This document shows, piece by piece, positions 7,768-16,044 of a stretch of DNA of 64,000 nucleotides. The DNA lies in assembly GCA_016716305.1 (NCBI GenBank), contig JADJWP010000002.1, positions 1,362,501 through 1,426,500 of the forward strand, written 5' to 3'. The notes under the pieces are model-generated. The model saw nothing but the letters and a program-made list of their open reading frames with translations. It had not been told where the DNA came from and made no database searches. Every line of letters starts with the position of its first letter. The stretch's first letter is position 1. A program made the position numbers and the translations under genes. This DNA is from Chloracidobacterium sp. Its GTDB lineage: Bacteria; Acidobacteriota; Blastocatellia; Pyrinomonadales; Pyrinomonadaceae.

Positions 7768-8688
7768 ATGATCGAGGAAAAAAAACTGGTTCAGAGTTTT
7801 TTGAACCGGAAACAGCGCGAACGCGTCAAGAAACCAGATTGGCTTAAGATCAAGCTTGGCGACCCGCGGAACCAGAATCAGGTGCTGAGCCTGATCGACG
7901 GGCTGAATCTACACACGGTATGCCAGGAAGCGAAATGCCCGAACATCTTCGAGTGCTGGACCGATAAAACAGCGACTTTCATGCTCGGGGGCGACACCTG
8001 TACGCGACACTGCGGTTTCTGCGCTGTCAACAAAGGCGAACCGATGGACCTCGATCCGATGGAACCGACACACGTCGCCGAAGCCGTCAAACATCTCGAC
8101 CTTAAACACGCCGTCATCACTTCGGTCAATCGCGACGACCTCGCCGACGGCGGCTCGATGCACTGGGCCGAGACTATTCTGAAAGTCCGCGAAATGAATC
8201 CGGCGTGCAAGGTCGAAGTGCTGATACCGGATTTTAATGGCGACGAGGACGCGCTGAACAATGTCCTGACCGCGCGTCCCGACGTTCTCAACCACAATAC
8301 CGAAACGATAGCGAGACTCTATCGACGTGTCCGGCCGGATGCGAAATATGAGCAGACCCTTGAACTGCTTGAACGTTCCGCTCATTACCGCGACACCCAT
8401 TTTCCTTCGATGAAAACTAAGAGCGGCATCATGGCCGGACTTGGCGAAACGTTTGAAGAGGTCGTAGACCTAATGAAAGACCTCCGATCGGTCTCGTGCG
8501 ACATCATGACCATCGGCCAATACCTCCAGCCATACGAAAAACGCCTTCCGGTCGAGCGATACGTCACACCGGAAGAGTTCGCGGAATGGAAGAGGATCGG
8601 GATGGGTTTGGGCTTTAAACACGTGGAATCATCGCCACTCACCCGCTCGTCGTACCACGCCCGAGAACAGGCTGAGACACCTGCTTAA
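7768..8688 (+). CDS. lipA: Lipoyl synthase LipA
   Basis: Radical SAM enzyme inserting two sulfurs into protein-bound octanoyl groups to make lipoate. Of 306 residues, the auxiliary [4Fe-4S] cluster ligands are C52, C57 and C63 (C-x4-C-x5-C), and the radical SAM cluster is C78, C82, C85 (C-x3-C-x2-C). The C-terminal SSPLTRSSYHA carries the conserved Arg-Ser-Ser-Tyr ligand motif. No lipB is seen in the window. It is preceded by a strong stem-loop rather than a normal ribosome site, which may regulate it. Confidence 0.96.
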   Translation: MIEEKKLVQSFLNRKQRERVKKPDWLKIKLGDPRNQNQVLSLIDGLNLHTVCQEAKCPNIFECWTDKTATFMLGGDTCTRHCGFCAVNKGEPMDLDPMEPTHVAEAVKHLDLKHAVITSVNRDDLADGGSMHWAETILKVREMNPACKVEVLIPDFNGDEDALNNVLTARPDVLNHNTETIARLYRRVRPDAKYEQTLELLERSAHYRDTHFPSMKTKSGIMAGLGETFEEVVDLMKDLRSVSCDIMTIGQYLQPYEKRLPVERYVTPEEFAEWKRIGMGLGFKHVESSPLTRSSYHAREQAETPA

Positions 8689-8699
8689 TTAACATTCGT

Positions 8700-9002
8700 A
8701 TGAAGAAGCTGTCGATTGCCGGATTCGCTGTTGTTCTTATATGCGTAAGCTTCTATTTCTATTCGTGTCGGAATAATGACCTGAGAGGCTGGTGGAAAAC
8801 TTCGAACGATGGAAAGACCTATCTCGTCGTGGATGATCCCGACGGCGGATCGGCTGACGCGAAGTTTTCGCTCGACGGCCGACCTTGGCCATACCGGATT
8901 GGTGAACGCGGGGAGATAGAGCCCGGATGCCATGATCTCGACAAGGTTGGATTCTGTGTAAAGCAAGGAACCGAATATCATTTCGACTACTGGGGCCCGT
9001 AA
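8700..9002 (+). CDS. Small exported protein, unknown
   Basis: A 100-residue protein starting 11 bp after lipA. The N-terminus (MKKLSIAGFAVVLICVSFYFYSC) is a signal sequence with a Cys at about residue 23, possibly a weak lipobox. The mature part has two more Cys (residues near 77 and 86, in GCHD and GFCVK) that could pair, and several aromatic residues (RGWWKTSNDGKTYLVV). I do not recognise the family. Proximity suggests co-transcription with lipA, but there is no functional link. Confidence 0.55.
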   Translation: MKKLSIAGFAVVLICVSFYFYSCRNNDLRGWWKTSNDGKTYLVVDDPDGGSADAKFSLDGRPWPYRIGERGEIEPGCHDLDKVGFCVKQGTEYHFDYWGP

Positions 9003-9038
9003 CCGTTGCGAAATTCGCACTAAATTTGACAACGGTGA

Positions 9039-9044
9039 TACAAT
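9039..9044 (+). promoter_or_regulatory. -10 hexamer (TACAAT) for the toxin-antitoxin operon
   Basis: TACAAT ends 6 bases before ATG 9051, so a transcript from it would start at the antitoxin start codon. No Shine-Dalgarno sequence is present, consistent with leaderless translation. Confidence 0.4.
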
Positions 9045-9050
9045 GATCTC

Positions 9051-9338
9051 ATGAAGATTTCCCGTGACATCCAGAGCCTCAGTGTTTTTAAGCGAGATAC
9101 GGCAAAATTCCTCAAACAGATGAAGAAAACCGGGCAGCCAATCGTTCTGACGGTAAACGGTAAGGCCGCGGCTGTGGTACTTGATCCGGACGATTATGAG
9201 TACTTGCGTGAGAAGGATCGACGAGAAACTGTTGCGGCTGTAAAGCGAGGTATTACCGATGCTGAGGCAGGACGGGTAACCGACGCCGAGACCTTCTTTA
9301 AGGAGTTTGAAAAGAAGTACGGTATCCCGAGCGAATAA
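9051..9338 (+). CDS. Type II antitoxin, Phd/YefM-like
   Basis: A 95-residue antitoxin-type protein. The N-terminal part (DIQSLSVFKRDTAKFLKQMKKTGQPIVLTVNGKAAAVVLDPDDYEYL) matches the Phd/YefM DNA-binding fold, which usually binds the operon promoter. The charged C-terminal part would wrap the toxin. Its TAA stop overlaps the toxin start (TAATG), the usual antitoxin-first arrangement with coupling. Autorepression at 9020-9050 is inferred from the family. Confidence 0.85.
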   Translation: MKISRDIQSLSVFKRDTAKFLKQMKKTGQPIVLTVNGKAAAVVLDPDDYEYLREKDRRETVAAVKRGITDAEAGRVTDAETFFKEFEKKYGIPSE

Positions 9339-9661
9339 TGAAGCGATATCGCGTAGTATTCACCGAGGAGTCCCTGAGAGATATTGCCAATTCGTTTGAA
9401 TGGGGATGCCAGGAATGGGGTGAAGCCCTCGCACGACGGTGGTACGCAACGCTCAGATCGCATACCCGCAAGACCTTGATGCGATTCCCGTTGGGCCAAC
9501 CACTTGCTCCGGAAAGCGACGAAGCCGGCCGCGAGATTCGACAATTAATGTTCGGCCGATACCGCATTCTTTATGATATTAAAGAGGGTATTGTGAGAGT
9601 TTTGCACGTCCGCGGAGCATTCATCGGCTCAGATAACCAGAACCTCGGAGTAGACGAATGA
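9338..9661 (+). CDS. Type II toxin, RelE/ParE superfamily
   Basis: A 107-residue toxin with the ParE/RelE fold signature: N-terminal YRVVFTEESLRDIANSFEWG, a middle helical part, and the C-terminal strand pair REIRQLMFGRYRILYDIKEGIVRVLHVRGAF. Family members cut mRNA at the ribosome (RelE) or poison gyrase (ParE); the sequence alone does not decide between them. The start is shared with the antitoxin stop. Its own stop overlaps the next gene's ATG (ATGA at 9658-9661), unusually tying it to a ferritin-like gene. Confidence 0.83.
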   Translation: MKRYRVVFTEESLRDIANSFEWGCQEWGEALARRWYATLRSHTRKTLMRFPLGQPLAPESDEAGREIRQLMFGRYRILYDIKEGIVRVLHVRGAFIGSDNQNLGVDE

Positions 9662-10113
9662 ACGAAACCGAAAATCAAAAGGCCATCGAGATCCTCAACC
9701 GGATCATGGAACTCGAGCTTGCCGGCGTTGTGCGTTACACGCATTATGCGCTGATGGTATTCGGATACAACCGGATCCCGATCGTGTCGTGGCTGGATGG
9801 CAATGCGAACGAGAGCCTGGCACATGCGAAAAAGGCGGGCGAGTTCGTGACTATGCTCGGCGGGCATCCGTCTCTGAAGATCGGGACGCTGCTCGAAACC
9901 CACAAACACGACATCGGCGACATTCTTCGCGAGAGCCTTGAACAGGAATCGACTACGCTTGCCGCTTATTACGACCTGCTCACACTTGTCGAAGGCAAAA
10001 GCGTCACGCTCGAAGAATATGCACGAGAGATGATCCTCCTCGAAGAAACACATCTCGACGAGGTCAACAAGATGCTGCGCAAGCCCGGCGAGATCGAACC
10101 GTTCAGTGAATAG
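9658..10113 (+). CDS. Bacterioferritin-like protein
   Basis: A 151-residue four-helix ferritin-like protein, expected to bind a di-iron site and oxidise or store iron. E18 in MELELAG and the late E129-x2-H132 (EETH) match ferroxidase ligands of bacterioferritin. In helix B the motif reads NESLAHA, with Glu four rather than three residues before His, so the site may differ from classical Bfr. Its ATG overlaps the toxin stop by 4 bp, implying co-translation with the toxin-antitoxin operon. A terminator-like hairpin follows at 10143. Confidence 0.78.
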   Translation: MNETENQKAIEILNRIMELELAGVVRYTHYALMVFGYNRIPIVSWLDGNANESLAHAKKAGEFVTMLGGHPSLKIGTLLETHKHDIGDILRESLEQESTTLAAYYDLLTLVEGKSVTLEEYAREMILLEETHLDEVNKMLRKPGEIEPFSE

Positions 10114-10142
10114 CGTCTTAGAGCAAATCGTGGAAATCCCGT

Positions 10143-10176
10143 AAAATGCAGGATATAAGTTCTGCATTTTCTTTTA
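10143..10176 (+). terminator. Rho-independent terminator or attenuator abutting lpxI
   Basis: Stem 10143-10151 pairs perfectly with 10162-10170 (AAAATGCAG / CTGCATTTT), and TTTT follows within 7 bases. It ends the toxin-antitoxin-bacterioferritin transcript. The lpxI ATG is only 6 bases beyond the stem, and a TATAAG hexamer (10154-10159) lies in the loop, so lpxI probably starts from its own near-leaderless promoter. Confidence 0.65.
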
Positions 10177-10986
10177 ATGAATTACGGCCTTATTGCTGGC
10201 AACGGCCAGTTTCCATTTCTGGTGATCGAAGGTGCGAAGCGCGCGGGTGCTTCGCTTTCGGTCGTCGCAATCAACGAAGAGACCGATCCGCGTATTGATG
10301 ACGTTGCCGAAAAGGTGGTCTGGGTAAGTATCGGTCAGTTAGGAAAGATGATCGGTTTCTTCAAGAGTCACGGAGTCGAAAAGGCGATAATGGCGGGCCA
10401 GGTAAAACACGTTCAGATCTTTTCCGGGTCTTTGCCCGACGTGCGAATGCTCAAGATGCTTTGGAATCTGGAGAAACGGAACACAGATTCGCTGATCGGC
10501 GGTGTCGCCAACGAAATGGCCAAAGAAGGTATCGAACTCATCGATTCGACGTTTTTCATAAAGGACCAACTAGCCTCGCTGGGCGTCCTTACGAAGCGGA
10601 AGCCCGATGACAACGAACTTGGCAATATTGAATATGGCCTTCATGTTGCGAACGAGATCGCCCGGCTTGACCTGGGGCAGACCATAGTTGTGCGGGCAAA
10701 GGCGTGCGTCGCCATCGAGGCTATGGAAGGAACCGATGCGACCATTCGGCGTGCCGGCGAACTCGCGAACGGCAAGCTTACCGTTGTAAAGGTCGCAAAG
10801 CCCGGTCAGGACATGCGTTTTGACGTACCGGTCGTTGGTGTCCCGACGATCGAGACGATGATCGCCGCGGGCGCTACGTGCTTATCGGTTACCGCCGGCA
10901 AGACCCTCATATTCGACCGTGAGGAGGTGATCCGGCTGGCGAACGACAAGAAAATAGCCGTCATTGGCTCACAAGACGAAACTTAG
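10177..10986 (+). CDS. lpxI: UDP-2,3-diacylglucosamine pyrophosphatase LpxI
   Basis: Hydrolyses UDP-2,3-diacylglucosamine to lipid X and UMP in lipid A synthesis, replacing LpxH. Of 269 residues, the N-terminal GLIAGNGQFPFLVIEGAKRAG and the C-terminal half with AKPGQDMRFDVPVVGVPTIETMIAAGATCLSVTAGKTLIFDR are characteristic of LpxI (formerly DUF1009). Its presence shows the organism makes lipid A. No ribosome site precedes the ATG; a hairpin sits in that place. Confidence 0.92.
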   Translation: MNYGLIAGNGQFPFLVIEGAKRAGASLSVVAINEETDPRIDDVAEKVVWVSIGQLGKMIGFFKSHGVEKAIMAGQVKHVQIFSGSLPDVRMLKMLWNLEKRNTDSLIGGVANEMAKEGIELIDSTFFIKDQLASLGVLTKRKPDDNELGNIEYGLHVANEIARLDLGQTIVVRAKACVAIEAMEGTDATIRRAGELANGKLTVVKVAKPGQDMRFDVPVVGVPTIETMIAAGATCLSVTAGKTLIFDREEVIRLANDKKIAVIGSQDET

Positions 10987-11056
10987 CCCCCTACGCAAGC
11001 GTATTAAACGCTACGATCATATCCTCGATCCAATTAACAAAATTTCCGGAGAAGAA

Positions 11057-12685
11057 ATGAGAAAACATCTGTATCTATTGGTGCTGTTCGTCGCATTGCT
11101 CGCGCCGACGGCGTTTTCACAAACCGTGAAAATTTCAGCTGCCGAAAGAAAGATCGCCGAAACCATAACGGCCGATCAGCTCAGCAGCTATCTATATTTC
11201 ATTGCGTCCGATGCAATGGCCGGACGCGATACCCCATCGCAGGGACTCGACGTCACCGCCGAATTCCTAAAAATGAACCTTAAGAAGTGGGGTTTCAAAC
11301 CCGGCGGCGACAACGGCACCTTCTTTCAAAAGATCACCCTTCGAACCGAAAGCGTCGAAGCTGCAAGCAATTCTGTCCGCATCGGCGATCGGGCGTTCGC
11401 CCTTGGCAGCGATTTTTTCCGCATGGCCGGCAATGGCACTGGATCGGGATCGATGGTATTTGGAGGCAACGGCTGGATGATCAGATCGAAGAATATCGAT
11501 CCATACTCCGGCATGGATGTCCGCGGCAAGATCGTAGTTCTTTATACGGCCGGTTTCCCCGACCTTCAGACGGTGACCCGTCGGCCTGCCGGAGTAACGG
11601 ATGACGATCTCGCGGGTGCAAAGGGTACGGACTGGGCCGACCCGATGACCTATGCGATGCAAAAAGGAGCGGCGGGAATTATCCTCGTGGCGTCCCCGCA
11701 GCTGCAGGCAAATTGGCAGCAGGCTCGCGGGTTTCTTGGGCGTGGACGTACATCGATGGAGATGCCCGGTGATACTGCTCCCTCCGCGTCAGCGCTTCCG
11801 GTCGTCCTTGTTTCGACAGCGGTCGGAGATGCGATATTCGCGGGCGAATCGGCCGGCAAAGAGTCGGCCGCGGCATTCGCCATAAACAAGTCCGCGAACG
11901 TTTCGACGATGGCAAAGGTCGAACGCAAATCGACTCAGAATGTGGTCGCGATCTGGGAAGGACGAGATCCGGTCCTGAAAAGTGAAATGGTTGCGATCGG
12001 AGCCCATTACGATCATGTCGGAACGAACCAGAATGCCCCAGGGGACGATAAGATCTGGAACGGCGCCGATGATGACGGCTCGGGCACGGTCGGCGTTCTC
12101 GCGATAGCTGAGGCTCTCGCTAGGTCCAGCATCCGCCCAAAGCGCTCGGTGCTGTTCGTCTGGCATGCGGGCGAGGAAAAGGGGCTTTGGGGAGCTGAGT
12201 ATTTCAACAAGAACCCGACGGTCGATATCAAAAAGGTCGTCGCACAGTTGAACATCGACATGATCGGCCGCAGCAAAAAACCGGGTGACACTAACGAGCG
12301 GAACAAGGATCTTTCTGGACCGAACGAGGTCTATGTGATCGGTTCTGAAATGATGAGCTCAACTTTAGGCGCGGTGGCAAAGGGCACCAATGCTGCATAC
12401 CAGAAACTCGATTACAACCTGAAGTATGACGACCCGAAGGATACGAATCGTTTCTTTTTCCGGTCGGATCATTTTCATTACGCGGTCAACGGCATACCGA
12501 TCGTATTCTGGTTCACGGGCGTTCACGAGGATTATCACCAGCCCGGCGACCATCCGGACAAGATCGACTATCAAAAGATGGAAAAGATCACCCGGACGAT
12601 CTTCTTGACGATGTGGGAATTGACCGATCTGAAACAGCGGCCTGCAGTTGACAAGAAGTTGCCGCCGGAGCTTACGCAGCGTTGA
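11057..12685 (+). CDS. Secreted M28 family metallopeptidase with PA domain
   Basis: Exported zinc aminopeptidase-like enzyme of 542 residues. A signal peptide (MRKHLYLLVLFVALLAPTAFSQ) is followed by a PA insertion near residues 150-270 (GAAGIILVASPQ). The M28 catalytic domain has AHYDHVG (zinc ligand H317), the bridging Asp in NGADDDGSG, the catalytic Glu pair in HAGEEKGLWG, NIDMIGR, and the last His in HEDYHQPGD. I chose ATG 11057, preceded by CCGGAGAAG; an in-frame start at 10964 would overlap lpxI. It probably releases amino acids from peptides outside the cytoplasm. The gene ends at a bidirectional terminator. Confidence 0.9.
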   Translation: MRKHLYLLVLFVALLAPTAFSQTVKISAAERKIAETITADQLSSYLYFIASDAMAGRDTPSQGLDVTAEFLKMNLKKWGFKPGGDNGTFFQKITLRTESVEAASNSVRIGDRAFALGSDFFRMAGNGTGSGSMVFGGNGWMIRSKNIDPYSGMDVRGKIVVLYTAGFPDLQTVTRRPAGVTDDDLAGAKGTDWADPMTYAMQKGAAGIILVASPQLQANWQQARGFLGRGRTSMEMPGDTAPSASALPVVLVSTAVGDAIFAGESAGKESAAAFAINKSANVSTMAKVERKSTQNVVAIWEGRDPVLKSEMVAIGAHYDHVGTNQNAPGDDKIWNGADDDGSGTVGVLAIAEALARSSIRPKRSVLFVWHAGEEKGLWGAEYFNKNPTVDIKKVVAQLNIDMIGRSKKPGDTNERNKDLSGPNEVYVIGSEMMSSTLGAVAKGTNAAYQKLDYNLKYDDPKDTNRFFFRSDHFHYAVNGIPIVFWFTGVHEDYHQPGDHPDKIDYQKMEKITRTIFLTMWELTDLKQRPAVDKKLPPELTQR

Positions 12686-12723
12686 CCACTGCATCGTTAC
12701 GATCAGAAGAAAATCACGTCATC

Positions 12724-12755
12724 AAAAAAGGAGCGGCCGCAACCGCTCCTTTTTC
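12724..12755. terminator. Bidirectional rho-independent terminator
   Basis: A GGAGCGG / CCGCTCC stem (12730-12736 with 12743-12749) is flanked by six A upstream and five T downstream. It therefore works on both strands between the convergent M28 peptidase and acidic exported protein genes. Confidence 0.88.
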
Positions 12756-12774
12756 ACGCTACTTTTCCGAACAC

Positions 12775-14133
12775 TTATTTGGCAGCCAACTGTCGTTCCG
12801 GATCTGCCAGCACCTGCTCGCTTTGCAATACAAAAGCCGACATCAGTTCCGCGCGAAGCTCGCCATAGGTCTTTCGTTTGACCTTTGATCCGGCGCTTTC
12901 AATATCAGCGTCAGCCTCCTTCGACGGTTCGCCAGTCTCGGGAATTTCCGGCGTGTCGGTGTCGGTTTTTTCCATGACGACGGCCTCCGCATCGTCGTCG
13001 GTAATTTCCTCGCTGTCTTCGTAATAGATCCTGCCATAGCGTTCTGCAAGATCCTTTACCCTCTGGTCGTCCAGCACCAGCGCGATCTTTTCCATCAACT
13101 GCGAGTTAAGATAAGGCACATCAGGATTTGCTTTCAGCTGCTCTAGCAGAAATACAGCCAGGCGGTCATCGCCCCACCGTGCAACAAGCTCAAGAAGGAT
13201 TCGGTCACCTTCGCTCATCTTTCGGAGTTTGCCCTCACCCTCGGCGCCGTCTTTGGCAGGCATCTGTTCGAGAAGCACGTTTAGCAATCGCTGCTTTTGT
13301 CCATCGGTCAATAACCGAGCATATGCCGAAGTGTCGATCTCGGTCTCATCTCCTTCACTGCCTTCTTCGGGATCGATCTCCCAGTCTTCCAGCTTTTCGC
13401 CGCGGGCCGTTTTTTCCTTAACGATCGCCGCGCGCTTTTCTTTCCATTCGAACGTCTCAAAAGCGGTGTTGAGTTCGTAAGCACCTTCCCAACGCGTGAT
13501 CGGGTCTTCGGTGGTTCGTACAAGCCAGGAAACGATCTCAGCGTCGTCAACCTTTCCGGAACCAAAAATACCATTGAGTTCCTTTACCCGCTGTTCATAT
13601 GCGGCCATCGCTTCCGGGTTTAGCTTCTTTACAGCATCACGGTAGTCAGTCAGCACGACGGAACCCTCGGTCTCGCCGTTCTTCACAAAGATAAGGACCT
13701 CATCGCCGGGCTCGAGTCTTGGCGGGCCAAAATATTCTTCTTCCTCGGTCTCGGTGTCAGCATCGGTTTCAGGAGTTTCGGTCTCTGCGGGCAGTTGCTC
13801 TTCCGATTCAGGTTCCTCGGGCTGTATGTCCTTGCTCCGATATTCTTGTTCCTCGACAACTACAAACTTTCGGGCTTCGCCCTTCAACGTACCGGAAACA
13901 CTGAAGTGTCTACGAATATCGACGACCGAATACTCTTTTTCATCTTCGATGACCGCAAAATCTTCAACGCGATCGAATCGCGAAACATATATTCCCGTAC
14001 TGTTTCGGTAAAGCGAAAGAAGCGTTTCCGGGGGCTTCTCACCGCATCGGCGTGCTTCGGCGGAGGGCGGCATGACGAACGTAGCGGCAAGCAGCAGCAT
14101 GATCGCCGCAAAAGATACAAAGGACCTCAACAT
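12775..14133 (-). CDS. Acidic exported protein, unknown
   Basis: A 452-residue protein with a signal peptide (MLRSFVSFAAIMLLLAATFVMPPSAEARRCGEKPP). The mature part is very acidic, with two Glu/Thr/Pro/Asp-rich low-complexity linkers (about residues 110-140 and 390-415). Between them is a helical region with repeat-like segments (WLVRTTEDPITRWEGAYELNTAF; LVARWGDDRLAVFLLEQL), suggestive of HEAT-like repeats. The N-terminal CGEKPPETLLSLYRNSTGIYVSRFDRVED recalls tissue-inhibitor-like exported modules but is not a firm match. The start is supported by TTAAGGAG upstream. No function assigned. Confidence 0.65.
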   Translation of the reverse strand: MLRSFVSFAAIMLLLAATFVMPPSAEARRCGEKPPETLLSLYRNSTGIYVSRFDRVEDFAVIEDEKEYSVVDIRRHFSVSGTLKGEARKFVVVEEQEYRSKDIQPEEPESEEQLPAETETPETDADTETEEEEYFGPPRLEPGDEVLIFVKNGETEGSVVLTDYRDAVKKLNPEAMAAYEQRVKELNGIFGSGKVDDAEIVSWLVRTTEDPITRWEGAYELNTAFETFEWKEKRAAIVKEKTARGEKLEDWEIDPEEGSEGDETEIDTSAYARLLTDGQKQRLLNVLLEQMPAKDGAEGEGKLRKMSEGDRILLELVARWGDDRLAVFLLEQLKANPDVPYLNSQLMEKIALVLDDQRVKDLAERYGRIYYEDSEEITDDDAEAVVMEKTDTDTPEIPETGEPSKEADADIESAGSKVKRKTYGELRAELMSAFVLQSEQVLADPERQLAAK

Positions 14134-14283
14134 ATAACCAAGACTCCTTAATGACTGAATTTGGAAACCGCAACTATTCAGAATCTGCGACTCATGAAAG
14201 CGTTGCTCGCCCGGCACATTTTTTCTCTTTGATTTAGACACCGGACCGCGGAAATAGTTCCCTCGCTGCCGCCTTTCGTGCTT

Positions 14284-15123
14284 TTACTTCCCGCTTTCGG
14301 ATTGAACCGCACGATAGGCTTCAGAACGGCTAAGGCCAAACTCTCTTGCCGCTTGTTTCAACGCCGCCTTTCTTTCAAGGCCCTCGCCTTCAAGTTGGCT
14401 GATCCGCTCTTTCAAAGATTGCGTTGACCGATCTTCGGCCCGCGCATTTTCATCTGCACGGTCAATTACAAGAACGAATTCTCCGCGCGAATTTGCAGAA
14501 GAAAAATGGCGGGCAAGCGAACTGATCGAACCGCGAATGACCTCTTCATGAAGCTTCGTCAATTCGCGACCGACGGCAGCTTGCCGATCGCCGAGGATAT
14601 CAAGACAATCAGACAGTGCGGCTGCTATTCGGTGAGGCGTTTCATAGAAGGTAAGTGTTGCAGGTATGTCTTTTACGGCGTCGAGGCGCTTTCGCCTCTC
14701 GCCTTTCTTTGACGGAAGGAACCCGCCAAAAAAGACGGAATCGGCAGGAAGCCCCGAGGCCACAAGAGCATTGACGAATGCGACGGCGCCCGGGATCGGG
14801 ACGACCCTGACCCCGAGCTCGATCGCCGTTCTAACGAGCCGCGCACCTGGGTCGTTAATCGCCGGTGTTCCCGCGTCGGTGACGACCGCTATCGAACTTC
14901 CTTCGGACAACTGCCGTCCGAGTTCGACCGCGCGTTCAGCTTCGTTGTGTTCGTGAAAGCTGATCAGCTTTGCTGCGATCTGAAAGTGATTCAGTAGCTT
15001 TCGGGTATGCCGCGTGTCTTCACAGGCGATCAGGTCAACGTTCCTTAGTGTTTCGATCGCACGAAACGTCATGTCCTGCAGATTCCCTATCGGCGTCGCT
15101 ACGAGGTAAAGTGTTCCGGGCAT
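14284..15123 (-). CDS. rsmI: 16S rRNA 2'-O-methyltransferase RsmI
   Basis: Methylates the ribose of C1402 in 16S rRNA using SAM. The 279 residues start with the hallmark GTLYLVATPIGNLQDMTFRAIETLRNVDLIACEDTRHTRKLL, followed by SFHEHNE, the SAM-site VTDAGTPAINDPGARLVRTA and PIPGAVAFVNALVASGLP. The C-terminal ~60 residues form a charged helical domain present in many RsmI proteins. It stands alone between two exported-protein genes on the same strand. Confidence 0.96.
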   Translation of the reverse strand: MPGTLYLVATPIGNLQDMTFRAIETLRNVDLIACEDTRHTRKLLNHFQIAAKLISFHEHNEAERAVELGRQLSEGSSIAVVTDAGTPAINDPGARLVRTAIELGVRVVPIPGAVAFVNALVASGLPADSVFFGGFLPSKKGERRKRLDAVKDIPATLTFYETPHRIAAALSDCLDILGDRQAAVGRELTKLHEEVIRGSISSLARHFSSANSRGEFVLVIDRADENARAEDRSTQSLKERISQLEGEGLERKAALKQAAREFGLSRSEAYRAVQSESGK

Positions 15124-15149
15124 AGACGAATGTTAATTCGGCAACCCAA

Positions 15150-15190
15150 AAAACGGAAAAGGCCCGGACAAATTAATTGCCCGGGCTACC
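15150..15190 (-). terminator. Rho-independent terminator of the small secreted-protein gene
   Basis: On the minus strand GCCCGG (15186-15181) pairs with CCGGGC (15167-15162) across a 13-base AT-rich loop. Two T-runs follow (TTTTCCGTTTTTT). It lies 20 bp after the stop at 15210, upstream of rsmI. Confidence 0.8.
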
Positions 15191-15209
15191 CCTTGCGTAT
15201 TTCGTTCAA

Positions 15210-15815
15210 CTAGAAAGGAAGCGGAAACGGTATGCGGTTGCGCCAATCGCCGTTGCGGTTGTTTCCGCGATTGCGGTTATTCTGGCCGCCATTGTTGTAG
15301 TTGTATCCGTAGACCTGCGAAACGACGTTCAGGTCTCGCCGGATCATGTTCCATTCGTTCTGCAGCTGCCTGTTTCCACGTGTGCTGTAGATCATCTGGT
15401 CGATCTGGCCGCCGAGGTCAAGAACGCGTCGTGCCTCGTCGCGGCTATTGTTCAGATTGCGGCCGTTGCCGTAATCGTCCAAAAGGTCATTTGTAGCCTT
15501 ACGGAAGCGATCTGCAAGATCCTCGATGCGGTCGATCCCGCCATTGTATCCGCCGCCGTATCTGCCGTTTCGGTTGCCCCAACGGTCGTCGTTCCGATCC
15601 TCGATCCGGTTTGTGATCTTCTCGAAGTTGTTCGCACGGTTTTTCAGATTCTGCAGCGTGCCGCGGATGTTTCGGTTATAGCTCCCGTTACCATATCCGC
15701 CGTTGCCGTAGTAATCGTCGTCACGGTCACGCCATTGCGCGGATGCGACGGACGGCAGTGCCAAAACCAAAAGCGAAAATGCAGTGATCGCGATAATTTT
15801 GTTGATTCGATTCAT
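15210..15815 (-). CDS. Small secreted Asn/Gly/Arg-rich protein
   Basis: A 201-residue exported protein with a clear signal peptide (MNRINKIIAITAFSLLVLALPSVASAQ). The mature protein has Gly/Asn/Tyr/Arg-rich repeats at both ends (YYGNGGYGNGSYNRN; NNGGQNNRNRGNNRN) around a helical core (GTLQNLKNRANNFEKITNRIEDR; LADRFRKATNDLLDDYG; RRVLDLGGQIDQMI). The family is unrecognised by name; the composition suggests a periplasmic or surface protein. I chose the ATG at 15815 because GGGGGAGA lies just upstream; longer in-frame starts lack support. Confidence 0.72.
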   Translation of the reverse strand: MNRINKIIAITAFSLLVLALPSVASAQWRDRDDDYYGNGGYGNGSYNRNIRGTLQNLKNRANNFEKITNRIEDRNDDRWGNRNGRYGGGYNGGIDRIEDLADRFRKATNDLLDDYGNGRNLNNSRDEARRVLDLGGQIDQMIYSTRGNRQLQNEWNMIRRDLNVVSQVYGYNYNNGGQNNRNRGNNRNGDWRNRIPFPLPF

Positions 15816-15965
15816 TCTCTTTCTCCCCCTAACCTTTTTTGTTAACGCAATGGTTTCGGCCACTGCCGCTGATGAATAGGGCAATGAGCGTGCCAAACCG
15901 CCACAAAACACCTCGCTGAAATGCTTAGCTATTTGTTTGCAATAAGATACGGAGATGTATAGAAG

Positions 15966-16015
15966 CGAAATGGAACACCGTTTCCTTCGCGTAAGGAACA
16001 CAATGCTCCATTTCG
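15966..16015. repeat. Nested inverted repeat between S8 protease and small secreted-protein genes
   Basis: A 9-bp perfect outer arm (CGAAATGGA, 15966-15974, with TCCATTTCG, 16007-16015) encloses a 6-bp perfect inner hairpin (TTCCTT, 15982-15987, with AAGGAA, 15993-15998). It lies 30 bp beyond the S8 protease stop. It lacks a T-run, so it may be a structured 3' end rather than a classical terminator. Confidence 0.6.
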
Positions 16016-16044
16016 TAGATGGATTGAATCAGATGGTAAGCAAG

